From NCBI RefSeq assembly GCF_000768705.1, contig NZ_AVPJ01000021.1:1-47276 (forward strand): a stretch of DNA of 47,276 bases. The letters are read 5' to 3'. The translations under genes and the position numbers were made by a program. Positions 25,756-34,034 of the stretch are shown here, piece by piece. How positions within the stretch are numbered: position 1 is the stretch's first letter; every line of letters starts with the position of its first letter. The notes beneath the pieces were generated by a model. It did not search any database and was not told the origin of the DNA. It saw only the letters and a list, made by a program, of their open reading frames with translations. The stretch is from Knoellia sinensis KCTC 19936 (lineage in GTDB: Bacteria; Actinomycetota; Actinomycetes; Actinomycetales; Dermatophilaceae).

Positions 25756-25944
25756 GTCCCAAAGTCACCCAATTGGACGCTTGGGGACGTTGAAGGTTGC
25801 ACGTCCCGAACCGTCCAATTGGGTGAGTTCGGAACGTTGAAGATTGCCGATTGCTCGTCCCCAACTGTCCTATTGGGTGAGTTCGGAACGTTGAAGTTTG
25901 CAGGATGGCACGTCCCGAACCGTCCAATTGGGTGAGTTCGGGAC
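25756..25944. repeat. Tandem array of four hairpins with conserved 15-nt loops
   Basis: The units lie at 25756-25788, 25803-25835, 25857-25889 and 25912-25944. Each has 9-nt arms (GTCCCGAAC/GTTCGGGAC or variants such as GTCCCAAAG/CTTGGGGAC) around a 15-nt loop: CGTCCAATTGGGTGA in units 2-4 (one with three changes) and its reverse complement in unit 1. Spacers share GTTGAAG followed by TTGC. The period is about 54 nt. The array lies wholly between the glp/moeA stop and the moaC start, so it would be transcribed within the operon. Confidence 0.8.
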
Positions 25945-25947
25945 AGG

Positions 25948-27153
25948 TCAATCCTGCCCCACGAGTGGGAGGAGGTGGACGGGGTCCCCCGGGCGGATCT
26001 CGGTCGTGTCCTCACCGATGACCGCGAGATGCGTTGCTTCCGCAAGGGCGCCCAGCATGTGCGAACCCTGGCCACCGGACAGGCGGACCCCAGCGTCATC
26101 CGAGACGACGCGCGCGAACTCGACCTTGCCCGCCACGGACGACCACGACTGCGCTGCGACACCCTCGACGAGCGGGACCTGCGGGTCGAGCCCTGCGAGT
26201 GCCCGCAGCACAGGCAGGACGAACACGTGGAAGGACACGAACGAACTCACCGGGTTGCCGGGCAGCGTGATGATCGGCGTCCGGGACTCCCCCACGACTC
26301 CGGCGCCCTGCGGCATTCCGGGCCTCATCGCCACCTTGACGAAGTCCACGGTGCCGGTCTCCGTCAGGACCTCCTTGACGGTGTCATAGGCGCCCATCGA
26401 GACGCCGCCGGTCGTGAGGATCAGGTCGGGCTGCCCGGGCATGCGTTCCAGGAGTGTCGTCCAGGCGGCCACGTCGTCCGCCAGGTGCCCCACGCCGACC
26501 AGGTCCGCCCCGGCAGCCCGGATCAGTGCCGCCAGCATCGAACCGTTCGAGTCGACGATCTGTCCATGCTCCAGGTCCAGGCCGACCGGGACGAGCTCAT
26601 CGCCGGTGGAGAACACCACGACGCGGGGCCGAGGTGCCACTGCCACGTCGGGCACGTTGGCCGCCGCGACGAGGGCGAGCCGGCCGGGAGTCACCGTGGC
26701 CCCTGCTCGCAGCACAACGTCGCCCACGCGGACGTCCTCTCCCTGGCGGCGCACATGACGACCCACGTCCGGTGCGAGTGTCAGCGCAGCACGCTGCACA
26801 CCCCCGTCACTGTCCTCGACAGGCACCACGGCGTCCGCCCCGGCCGGCATCGGTGCGCCAGTCATGATCCGCATCGCTGCACCCGCCCTCAGCTCGTGGG
26901 GCCGCGTGTCCCCCGCCCGGATGTCACCGTGGACATCGAGGAAGACCGGCGACCCCGGAGCGGCGCCGGCAACGTCAGCCGCGCGGACGGCATACCCGTC
27001 CATGGCGCTGTTCTCGAAGCCCGGAAGGTCCACGGCCGCAACCACATCGGCAGCCAGGACGCGCCCCAACGATTCGGACAACGGGACCGTGACTGGAGGA
27101 AGGGCTGAGACGAGCGAGAGAACTGCGGCGCGGTGTTCCTCGACGGTCCTCAC
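25948..27153 (-). CDS. moeA: Gephyrin-like protein, MoeA family (molybdenum insertase / Glp)
   Basis: A 401-residue four-domain protein. It has LPGFENSAMDGYAVRA near residue 43, MRIMTGAPMPAGADAVVPVED near 93, domain III with STGDELVP near 186 and LILTTGGVSMGAYDTVKE near 245, FVKVAMRPGMPQG near 270, and LPGNPVSSFVSF near 296. MoeA inserts molybdate into adenylylated molybdopterin. In Corynebacterium the paralogue Glp in this syntenic position has been recruited to the divisome through SepF and GLPR. Which role applies here cannot be read from sequence. The start is GTG 27153, overlapping the UGPase stop (GTGA). Confidence 0.9.
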   Translation of the reverse strand: MRTVEEHRAAVLSLVSALPPVTVPLSESLGRVLAADVVAAVDLPGFENSAMDGYAVRAADVAGAAPGSPVFLDVHGDIRAGDTRPHELRAGAAMRIMTGAPMPAGADAVVPVEDSDGGVQRAALTLAPDVGRHVRRQGEDVRVGDVVLRAGATVTPGRLALVAAANVPDVAVAPRPRVVVFSTGDELVPVGLDLEHGQIVDSNGSMLAALIRAAGADLVGVGHLADDVAAWTTLLERMPGQPDLILTTGGVSMGAYDTVKEVLTETGTVDFVKVAMRPGMPQGAGVVGESRTPIITLPGNPVSSFVSFHVFVLPVLRALAGLDPQVPLVEGVAAQSWSSVAGKVEFARVVSDDAGVRLSGGQGSHMLGALAEATHLAVIGEDTTEIRPGDPVHLLPLVGQD

Positions 27154-28535
27154 GCGTCGCCCTCGAGGCGGGTGCCGTCGGCGATCACCCGGGGAGACTC
27201 GGCGCGCACCGTCACGTCACCGACGCACGTGACGTCGCCCCCGAACGTCACGTCACCCTCGACGACGAGTGACCGTGCCTCACGGATCGACGGGACACCC
27301 CGTGGGAAGCGCGCGTCGAAATCATCCACGAACCTGAACTCGCTCGACAGGTCGACGTAGGGCTCCTCGTGGTCGATTCGCGACACGACGCGACTGGCCG
27401 CGTCGAGCTCGTAGAGGTCCGAGCGCACGAGCAACAGTTCGTTGGTGGTCTTGACCGGGCGGAACCGATCACGCGGGACGAAGAGTGCCTGCGAGCCCTC
27501 GAAGACCTCGATCGCCGTCCCCATGGAGGACTCGATCTGGATCACCGGCGTCGAGTCCTTGCGGGTCGGGTCGACGGTCTTGCGATTGACGATGATCGGC
27601 AGCTCCAGCACTCCGGCCCGCTGGGCGAGCCGCTCGGCGAGCACGTCGAGGTCGATCCACAGGTTGTTGACGTGGAAGTACTCGTGGAGTTCGTTGTCGG
27701 CGAAGAACTCCTCCTCCCCCGGAGCGACCTGCGCGGAGTCACGGAGGATGAGCCGACCGTCCTCGCGGCGACGGGCCAGGTGCCCACCCTTGCGGTCGTT
27801 GCGGGTCCGCTCGCACACCTCGGCGACGTAGGGAACGCCGTCGCGAGCCATCCATGCCGGGATCCGCGGGTCGAACGTCGCGCCGAGGTTGTCTCCGTTG
27901 GAGAGGAAGAGGTAGCGGAAACCCTTGTCGCGCAGGGTGTCCAGCAGCCCACTGGACTGGAGCGCGATGTAGACGTCGCCATGGCCCGGCGGACACCACT
28001 CCAGCTCAGGGTCCTCCGGCCATGAGACGGGAGTGAGGTCATCGGCTCTCAGCTTGGGTTCGGCACTCTGGAGGAAGGAGAGCGGCAGCCCGTCGACCTC
28101 GAGACCAGCATGCTTCGTGAGGTGCTGCAGGGTCTCGACCTGGGTGCGGAACGAGTCCATGAAGACGATGGGCAGCGCAGCGTCATATCGCCGGCGCAGC
28201 ACGAGGATCTGCCGGGCGATGATGTCGAGGAAGGTCAGCCCGTCGCGCACCGGGAGTGCGGTCTTGGGTCCACTGATGCCCATCGACGTGCCGAGCCCGC
28301 CGTTCAGCTTGAGCACGACCGACACGGCCGCGGCAGCCTGCAACTCCGCCTCGTCGACCTCGAGATCGGCGAGCGAGTGCACCCGCCCCAGGGGTTCGAT
28401 GGTGTCCTCGAGGATGTGGCCGGTCGCCTCCGCCTCGAGCATGCCGTAGAAGCGGGTGAACGCCCCGACCGCCCGCTCGTCGACCCCCCGCGCGCGCATC
28501 AGCTCAGTGGCCTGCCGCAGTCCGTCCACACCCAT
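27150..28535 (-). CDS. UTP-glucose-1-phosphate uridylyltransferase, eukaryote-type (UDPGP family)
   Basis: A 461-residue enzyme making UDP-glucose from UTP and glucose-1-phosphate. It belongs to the UDPGP family typical of eukaryotes, not the GalU nucleotidyltransferase family. The nucleotide loop is VLKLNGGLGTSMG near residue 75; the uridine-site segment is EWCPPGHGDVY near 180, followed by FLSNGDNLGA near 212. A left-handed helix end (EGDVTFGGDVTCVGDVTV) follows. The start is ATG 28535, with a -10 box 7 nt upstream. It heads the operon with glp, moaC, mogA, rimJ-like and sepX genes, each step overlapping or close. Confidence 0.92.
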   Translation of the reverse strand: MGVDGLRQATELMRARGVDERAVGAFTRFYGMLEAEATGHILEDTIEPLGRVHSLADLEVDEAELQAAAAVSVVLKLNGGLGTSMGISGPKTALPVRDGLTFLDIIARQILVLRRRYDAALPIVFMDSFRTQVETLQHLTKHAGLEVDGLPLSFLQSAEPKLRADDLTPVSWPEDPELEWCPPGHGDVYIALQSSGLLDTLRDKGFRYLFLSNGDNLGATFDPRIPAWMARDGVPYVAEVCERTRNDRKGGHLARRREDGRLILRDSAQVAPGEEEFFADNELHEYFHVNNLWIDLDVLAERLAQRAGVLELPIIVNRKTVDPTRKDSTPVIQIESSMGTAIEVFEGSQALFVPRDRFRPVKTTNELLLVRSDLYELDAASRVVSRIDHEEPYVDLSSEFRFVDDFDARFPRGVPSIREARSLVVEGDVTFGGDVTCVGDVTVRAESPRVIADGTRLEGDA

Positions 28536-28542
28536 GACCGCA

Positions 28543-28548
28543 ACCCTA
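28543..28548 (-). promoter_or_regulatory. -10 box of leaderless UGPase-glp-moa operon
   Basis: On the minus strand TAGGGT ends 7 nt before ATG 28535; there is no ribosome binding site. Confidence 0.5.
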
Positions 28549-28600
28549 GGTGAGCCGCTCGGATGCGCAGGGTCGAACCGCGGCAGGCGACACTGGTCAC

Positions 28601-29161
28601 ATGGACGAGACGGCTGCCCGCAGCACGAAGACCTCTCTGCGTTCGGACCTGCTGGCGGCCCGACGCGAGATCGTCGCCGGCCGCGACCGACTCGCTGACG
28701 ACAGGGCCCTCGCCGATCATGTCCTCGACGTCGTGCGCACGCGAGGTCTCGGCGAAGGCGACACGATCGCGGCCTTCGAGGCCATGCGCAGCGAGCCACC
28801 CACGATTGCGACCATCGAAGCGCTGGTGCGTCACGGCATACGCGTGCTTGTTCCAATCACGTTGCCGGACAACGATCTTGACTGGTGCGACGCAAAGGAC
28901 GATCGACGTATGCCGCTCGGTCCGGCCGCGATCTCGGCTGCGGTACTCGTTCTGGCGCCGGGCTTGGCCGTCGACTCGTCGGGCACACGACTGGGGCGGG
29001 GCGGCGGCAGCTATGACCGGGCGCTCCCCCGGCGTCGGCCTGACGCGCCAGTGCTTGTCGTCCTGCACCCGGGCGAGATCCACCCGACCGCGTTGCCCGC
29101 CGACGACCACGACGAACCCGTTGACGGTGTCCTCACCGCCGACGGGATCACGTGGCTCTGA
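28601..29161 (+). CDS. 5-formyltetrahydrofolate cyclo-ligase
   Basis: A 186-residue enzyme that converts 5-formyl-THF to 5,10-methenyl-THF with ATP. Family marks are TKTSLRSDLLAARREI at the start, VLVPITLPDNDLDW near residue 79, and the ATP-site loop LGRGGGSYDRAL near 130, followed by DEPVDGVLTADGI at the end. The start is ATG 28601 (MDETAARS); the open frame extends upstream but overlaps the opposite promoter region. It is divergent from the UGPase operon, an arrangement common in actinobacteria, and ends 3 nt before the convergent acylase gene. Confidence 0.93.
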   Translation: MDETAARSTKTSLRSDLLAARREIVAGRDRLADDRALADHVLDVVRTRGLGEGDTIAAFEAMRSEPPTIATIEALVRHGIRVLVPITLPDNDLDWCDAKDDRRMPLGPAAISAAVLVLAPGLAVDSSGTRLGRGGGSYDRALPRRRPDAPVLVVLHPGEIHPTALPADDHDEPVDGVLTADGITWL

Positions 29162-29164
29162 GCG

Positions 29165-31843
29165 TCAGCCCGCGCCCTCGGGCACGAGGGTGAGTTCGTC
29201 CTCGGTCGCCTCGCGCACGGCCTTCTCGGTGAACGGCCACGGGTCCTGACGCCCCTCGACCCAATCCTCCGTCTGGTCGTCGTAGTGACCATTGAAGGCG
29301 TGACCACTCGCGCCGGTCAGGTTGATCCAAGTCGAGCGGTCCAGGTTGCCCAGGTCGACGACCATCCGCATCGACGGTCCCCAGGTGACGCCATATCCGA
29401 CGCTGATGTCGCCGCCGTTCGCGTTGACGATCGATGACCCGCCCGGCAACTCGAAGCCGCCGCGGTTGAACACGCTGCGCACGACACCGGGAAGGGTGTC
29501 CGAGCCCAGTGGCCGATGCTCGAGATCCACCCTGTGCAGCGCGCCCCAGCGCCAGTCGTCGGGGTCCTTGCCGAGTGTGCGGGTCAGCTCGAGGCGCGCC
29601 TCGACCTGGGCCTGGCGCAGGATCTCGTCCCGGCCTTCGGTGATTCCGGCCGTCTGCCGGTTGTCCCACCAGGCGCTCTTGGGGTTGTCGAGCAGACGCC
29701 CCACGACCGCCATGTAGCGGTCCCCGCCGTCTGCTCGCAGGTCCTCCGGGACTTCGTCGTCGAAGAGCAGGGTGAGCAGGTTGGCCCACACGGCGTTGTA
29801 GTAGGCGGCGGCCGCACCCGAGGTCGAGTCGTCCGCTGGCGTCGTGAAGTCCCAGTCACGCAGCAGGTCCTGCGCCTCCCGGGTGAAGGCCACCTCGACC
29901 TCGGAGTCATCTGGCCCCTCGAGCGGGACGGCCAGGAGCGCCTCGACGAGTTTGGGGGCGAACTCGTTGCGCGAGTCCATCTGGATGTCGGCCATCTGCT
30001 GTGCCGTGATCTTGCCGCCACCCTCCGTCGCCCGCTCGATGAGGGTGCGGATGCGCTGGGACCGGTAGCCGTAGTCCCACTCGGACGTGAGGAACGGCGT
30101 GGGGCTCGCCGTCACGGCCTGGTTCGCCGCGACGATGAAGCCCTCCGCAGGATCGAGGGTCGTCGGCATGGCCTCGAACGGCACGTAGCCCTTCCAGTCA
30201 TAGGCCTCGTCCCACCCCGGCGCCGGCCAGAATCCCGGCGGAGTGTCCGGGAAGGCCGAGGTGCGCACCGGCACCTGTCCCGGCGCCTGGTAGCCGATAT
30301 GCCCGTCGACGTCGGCATAGATGAGGTTCTGGGACGGCACGGCGAAGTCCCGGGCCGCCTCACGGAACTCGCCGAAACTCTGCGCCGTGTTCATCCCGAA
30401 GATCGCGTCGGCGGTCTTGCTCGGCTGCAGCCCGGTCCAGGCAAGGGACACGCCGTAGTCCTGACCGACCGGCTGGGGCCCTTCGGTCGAGGGGACGGGT
30501 GAATGCTCACCTGCATCGTCCAGGGGCCCAAGCACGTCGGACAGGAGTGGTCCGTGCCGCGTCGCGCGGACGGTGATCGTCTCGTCCTCGCCACCTGCGA
30601 CCTTGATGACCTCTTGGCGAGTCGTGAGCGGCTCGTAGGCCGCTCCACGAAGGACCGTGTTGCCGTCGAGCTTCTCGAGATAGAAGTCGCTCACGTCCGG
30701 CCCGAGGTTGGTCATCCCCCACGCGACCTTGTTGTTGTGGCCGATGACGACGCCGGGAACGCCCGACAGCGAGAAGCCAGCGACGTCGAGCGGACACTGC
30801 TCCGACACCGCACGGCAGTGCAGGCCGACCTGGTACCAGACGCTGGGGATGCCGAGACCCAGGTGCGGGTCGTTGGCCAGGAGTGGCTTGCCCGTCGCGG
30901 ACTTGGCGCTGCCGATGACCCAGGAGTTCGAGCCGACCCCGTCGCCCCGGCCGATGAGCTGCGGGACGGCCGAGAGGGCACGACCCACCGCGGCGTAGGC
31001 CTGCTGCGCTGCGGGTGTTGCGAGGGCGTCGGCTGCCTCGCGGGCCGAGGCTCGGGTTGCGGTCGATCGGAGCGAAGCCCGCATGGCCGCAGTCGACGGC
31101 ACGGCGGACGCCTGCTGACCCGCCACCGCCGGCGGGGACCAGTCCTGACCGGAGAGGATGGGCTTGTTGGCGTGGTCGTAGGGCGGGTAGAGCTCGTTGA
31201 TCTGGGCCGCCGAGACCCGGGTGGAGAGTCGCGCGCGCCCCAGCTCGTCGGCGTAGTCACCGCGCAGGTCCCACGCCATTGCCTTGAGCCAGGCGATCGA
31301 GTCCGCGGGTGTCCACTTCTCGATCGTGTAGTCCGAGACGCGGGCTCCGAGGATGACGTACTCGAGCGAGGCCTGCGACGGTGAGCGCCCGCGGAGGTAG
31401 GCGTTGACCCCGTCCGCGTAGGCCTGGAGGTAGGTGCGGGTCGCGGGCTCGAGCGTCGGCAACTCGGCCTCGGCGACCCTGCGCCAGCCCATGGTGCGGA
31501 CGGCCCTGTCGGCCTCCAGTCCGGCCTCCCCGACGAGCTCGGACACGCGGCCGGCGGTGACGTGACGACGGAAGTCCATCTCGAAGAAGCGATCCTGCGC
31601 GTGGACGAACCCCTGCGCCTTGGCGATGTCGGTGACGCTGTCGCCATAGATCTGCGGCACCCCACGCTGATCGCGCAGGACGCTCACGTTGGCCTCGAGG
31701 CCCCGGAGGGCCACCTCACCCTCGGTCTGCGGGAAGGAGCGGCGCACCAGCGAGATCCCGACGACGGACAGGACAAGAGCAGCCACGACGATGACGCCGA
31801 GCAGGCCCAGCGCCACGCGGCGGGCAACACGTTGGGGAGTCAC
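29165..31843 (-). CDS. Penicillin-acylase-family Ntn-hydrolase (S45)
   Basis: An 892-residue precursor of the penicillin amidase / acyl-homoserine-lactone acylase family. An N-terminal hydrophobic helix (VALGLLGVIVVAALVLSVVGIS, residues ~10-31) exports or anchors it. GVPQIYGDSVTDIAKAQGF near 62 and the calcium-site region mark the alpha chain. The autoproteolysis site is G-SNSWVIG with the nucleophile Ser305, and LANDPHLGLGIP follows. The oxyanion Asn and substrate Arg regions lie further on. Substrates could be acylated antibiotics, lipopeptides or quorum signals; none is implied by neighbours. The start is GTG 31843, with TAGTCT 6 nt upstream (leaderless). Confidence 0.9.
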   Translation of the reverse strand: MTPQRVARRVALGLLGVIVVAALVLSVVGISLVRRSFPQTEGEVALRGLEANVSVLRDQRGVPQIYGDSVTDIAKAQGFVHAQDRFFEMDFRRHVTAGRVSELVGEAGLEADRAVRTMGWRRVAEAELPTLEPATRTYLQAYADGVNAYLRGRSPSQASLEYVILGARVSDYTIEKWTPADSIAWLKAMAWDLRGDYADELGRARLSTRVSAAQINELYPPYDHANKPILSGQDWSPPAVAGQQASAVPSTAAMRASLRSTATRASAREAADALATPAAQQAYAAVGRALSAVPQLIGRGDGVGSNSWVIGSAKSATGKPLLANDPHLGLGIPSVWYQVGLHCRAVSEQCPLDVAGFSLSGVPGVVIGHNNKVAWGMTNLGPDVSDFYLEKLDGNTVLRGAAYEPLTTRQEVIKVAGGEDETITVRATRHGPLLSDVLGPLDDAGEHSPVPSTEGPQPVGQDYGVSLAWTGLQPSKTADAIFGMNTAQSFGEFREAARDFAVPSQNLIYADVDGHIGYQAPGQVPVRTSAFPDTPPGFWPAPGWDEAYDWKGYVPFEAMPTTLDPAEGFIVAANQAVTASPTPFLTSEWDYGYRSQRIRTLIERATEGGGKITAQQMADIQMDSRNEFAPKLVEALLAVPLEGPDDSEVEVAFTREAQDLLRDWDFTTPADDSTSGAAAAYYNAVWANLLTLLFDDEVPEDLRADGGDRYMAVVGRLLDNPKSAWWDNRQTAGITEGRDEILRQAQVEARLELTRTLGKDPDDWRWGALHRVDLEHRPLGSDTLPGVVRSVFNRGGFELPGGSSIVNANGGDISVGYGVTWGPSMRMVVDLGNLDRSTWINLTGASGHAFNGHYDDQTEDWVEGRQDPWPFTEKAVREATEDELTLVPEGAG

Positions 31844-31849
31844 CCTGCG

Positions 31850-31855
31850 AGACTA
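31850..31855 (-). promoter_or_regulatory. -10 box of leaderless acylase transcript
   Basis: On the minus strand TAGTCT ends 6 nt before GTG 31843. Confidence 0.5.
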
Positions 31856-31890
31856 GGCGAGACCGTCGAGCCACCACGCGAGGACCTACC

Positions 31891-33450
31891 GTGATCACGA
31901 CCCTGGGTATGCCGCATGCCGATTTCGGCGCCCGGGTCACCTTTGCGTCGGCCGAGGCCGACAACCTCCACGCCCTGTCGATCGCGCTTCTCATCGGTGC
32001 CGCGGTCCTCATCATCTCGATCGCGGCGGTGCGCCTGTCGACGCGTTCCGGGCTGCCCTCCCTCCTGCTCTACCTCGGGTTCGGACTCCTCCTCGGCAAC
32101 CGCGGGCTGGGGATCGACTTCTCCGACGAAGAACTCACCCAGGTGCTCGGCTACGCCGCACTCGTCCTCATCCTCACCGAGGGCGGTGTGACGACGAAGT
32201 GGGACTCCATCAGGGGCGCGCTGGCACCCGCGGCGGCCCTCGCGACCGTCGGCGTGCTGGTCTCGATCGGCGTCGTCGCGGTGGCCGCGCGATTCGTCCT
32301 CGACATGTCGTGGAACCACGCTCTCCTCATCGGCGCGATCCTCGCCTCCACCGATGCCGCCGCGGTGTTCGCGGTGCTCCGCAAGGTGCCGCTCCCGCGA
32401 CGGGTCAGCGGCATGCTCGAGGCGGAGTCGGGGTTCAACGACGCGCCCGTCGTCCTCCTCGTCACGGCGTTCGCCGCACAGACCGCACGCACGGGCGACG
32501 GCTCCTGGTCGGGACTGGCCGTCACCGTCATCGTCGAACTGATCGTTGGCTCCCTCGTCGGGCTGGCCGTCGGCTGGCTCGGCGGTCGGCTCATGGCTCG
32601 GGTCGCCGGAGGTTCGTCGGCCCTGTTCGCGATCGGTGTCGTGGCGGTGTCGGTGCTCGCCTACGCGGCCGCTGACGTGGTGCACGCGTCGGGCTTCATC
32701 GCCTGCTACCTCGCCTCGCTCGTCCTCGGCAACATGGCCCTCCCGCACCGCGCGGCGGTGGCCGGCTTCGCGACCGCGTTGGGCTGGCTCGCGCAGATCG
32801 GTCTGTTCGTCCTGCTGGGGCTCCTCGCCGACCCTGCCGGCTTCCCGTCGCAGATCATCCCCGCCATCGTCCTGGGCCTCGTCCTGCTGCTCGTCGCGCG
32901 ACCGTTGTCCGTCTTCGCGTCGTGTGCGCCCTTCGGGCTGGACTGGCGAACCCAGGCGTTCCTGTCCTGGGCCGGCCTGCGTGGCGCCGTCCCCGTCGTC
33001 CTCGCCACCGTGCCCGTGACGGCGGGCGCGGCGGGGGTCGAGGGCATCTTCGACCTGGTCTTCGTCCTCGTCATCATCTTCACGATCGTGCAGGCACCCA
33101 CGCTCCCGTGGGTGGCCCACCGGCTCGGGCTGGACCGTGGGCACCACTCCTTCGACCTCGCCCTCGAGGCGACGCCGTTCGACGACATCGGCGCCCACCT
33201 TCTCGAGGTGACCGTCGGCCCCCTGTCCCGCATCGCGGGGGTGCAGGTCTATGAACTCCGACTACCTCAGGGCGCCAACGTCGCGCTCGTGGTGCGCGAC
33301 GGCACGTCATTCGTGCCCAAGGAGACGACGCCACTCCGGCGAGGCGACCAACTGCTCGTCGTCACCCCTGCCGCCGTCCGAACCGCCGTCGAGAAGCGCC
33401 TGTATGCCGTGAGTCGCGACGGGCGGCTGGCCGGCTGGGCCACCGACTGA
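31891..33450 (+). CDS. Potassium/proton antiporter, CPA1 family with TrkA-C domain (NhaP2-like)
   Basis: A 519-residue cation/proton antiporter. Around twelve helices occupy residues ~25-405, with the ion-binding ASTDAAAVFAVLRKVPLPRR near 152 and ESGFNDAPVVLL near 180, and FLSWAGLRGAVPVVLAT near 360. The cytoplasmic end (~430-510) is a TrkA-C-like regulatory domain (GVQVYELRLPQGANVALVVRDG, LRRGDQLLVVTP). It probably exports K+ or Na+ in exchange for protons. The start is GTG 31891, with GAGG 7 nt upstream. It is divergent from the acylase gene. A C-rich tract and two palindromes follow. Confidence 0.92.
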   Translation: MITTLGMPHADFGARVTFASAEADNLHALSIALLIGAAVLIISIAAVRLSTRSGLPSLLLYLGFGLLLGNRGLGIDFSDEELTQVLGYAALVLILTEGGVTTKWDSIRGALAPAAALATVGVLVSIGVVAVAARFVLDMSWNHALLIGAILASTDAAAVFAVLRKVPLPRRVSGMLEAESGFNDAPVVLLVTAFAAQTARTGDGSWSGLAVTVIVELIVGSLVGLAVGWLGGRLMARVAGGSSALFAIGVVAVSVLAYAAADVVHASGFIACYLASLVLGNMALPHRAAVAGFATALGWLAQIGLFVLLGLLADPAGFPSQIIPAIVLGLVLLLVARPLSVFASCAPFGLDWRTQAFLSWAGLRGAVPVVLATVPVTAGAAGVEGIFDLVFVLVIIFTIVQAPTLPWVAHRLGLDRGHHSFDLALEATPFDDIGAHLLEVTVGPLSRIAGVQVYELRLPQGANVALVVRDGTSFVPKETTPLRRGDQLLVVTPAAVRTAVEKRLYAVSRDGRLAGWATD

Positions 33451-33453
33451 GTA

Positions 33454-33491
33454 CCCCACCCCCTTCCCCCTTACCCCTTCCCCCCTCCCCC
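33454..33491. repeat. Six C-runs (minus-strand G-quadruplex-capable tract)
   Basis: C-runs of 4, 5, 5, 4, 6 and 5 bases are separated by linkers of 1-3 nt. The minus strand can form a G-quadruplex and the plus strand an i-motif. The tract starts 4 nt after the antiporter stop and directly precedes the tandem palindromes. Confidence 0.7.
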
Positions 33492-33492
33492 G

Positions 33493-33604
33493 CAACGTCA
33501 GCGTGAACGGTCGTTCTAGGTGCCGCTGACGCTGACGTTGCGGATATGCCGTCCGCTGACGTCAGCGTGAACGGTCGTTCTAGGTGCCGCTGACGCTGAC
33601 GTTG
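33493..33604. repeat. Two tandem 48-bp palindromic repeats with TGAACGGTCGTTC centres
   Basis: A 48-bp sequence is repeated exactly at 33495-33542 and 33559-33606 (period 64). Each copy is a hairpin with arms such as CAACGTCAGCG/CGCTGACGTTG around a loop containing TGAACGGTCGTTCTAG, itself palindromic (GAACG/CGTTC). The spacer holds ATATGCCGTCCGC. The centre resembles a TetR-type operator and also the 2687-2730 element. No TetR gene is adjacent. Confidence 0.75.
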
Positions 33605-33650
33605 CGATCGCGGCCGGCCAGGCACGGAGGTGTGGTGAACGCAACGGTGG

Positions 33651-33663
33651 GCGGACGGCATAC
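33651..33663 (-). repeat. Intergenic GTATGCCGTCCGC copy (minus strand)
   Basis: GCGGACGGCATAC is an exact reverse-complement copy of the 13-base extended motif, 65 nt before the fmdB start. Confidence 0.6.
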
Positions 33664-33716
33664 AGGAGCATCCCCGAACGTTCCGTATCCTTGAAGCCGC
33701 TCATCCCGCAGTACCC

Positions 33717-33722
33717 AGGAGG
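33717..33722 (+). promoter_or_regulatory. Strong ribosome binding site for the FmdB-like gene
   Basis: An AGGAGG-type purine run (CAGGAGGAA) lies about 6-10 nt before GTG 33728, deciding this start. A TATCCT -10-like box lies about 40 nt further upstream. Confidence 0.7.
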
Positions 33723-33727
33723 AATCC

Positions 33728-34006
33728 GTGCCCACGTACGCCTACGCGTGCCGCGACTGTGACCACCGTTTCGAGGCGGTCCAGTCCTTCAGCGACGACT
33801 CGCTCTCGATCTGCCCCGAGTGCGACGGGTCCCTCCGCAAGGTCTTCAACTCCGTCGGTGTCGTCTTCAAGGGCGGCGGCTTCTATCGCACCGACTCCCG
33901 CTCGGCGTCGAGCAGCTCGACCCCGGCCAGTCCGTCATCCGACTCGAGCAGCAGCTCGTCGACGACGTCGAGCAGCACGACCTCCACCGCCGCGGCTTCC
34001 GCCTGA
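33728..34006 (+). CDS. FmdB-family zinc-ribbon protein
   Basis: A 92-residue protein. The N-terminal zinc ribbon (CRDCDHRFE near residue 8 and CPECDGSLRKVFNSVGVVFKG near 29-49) ends with GGGFYRTDSR, the standard FmdB pattern. The remaining ~35 residues are almost entirely Ser/Thr/Ala/Pro and must be disordered. FmdB-type proteins are common small regulators; the function of this actinobacterial form is not established. It stands alone. Its upstream region holds the most structured intergenic DNA of the window, and a palindrome follows at 34035. Confidence 0.88.
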   Translation: MPTYAYACRDCDHRFEAVQSFSDDSLSICPECDGSLRKVFNSVGVVFKGGGFYRTDSRSASSSSTPASPSSDSSSSSSTTSSSTTSTAAASA

Positions 34007-34034
34007 CCAACCCGCCGCGCGCCTCATCTGAGCC

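Noticed and set aside
25756-25944. CRISPR array
   Set aside because: There are regular repeats, but the conserved part is a palindromic hairpin with unequal units, one inverted, and spacers that resemble each other; no cas genes are present.
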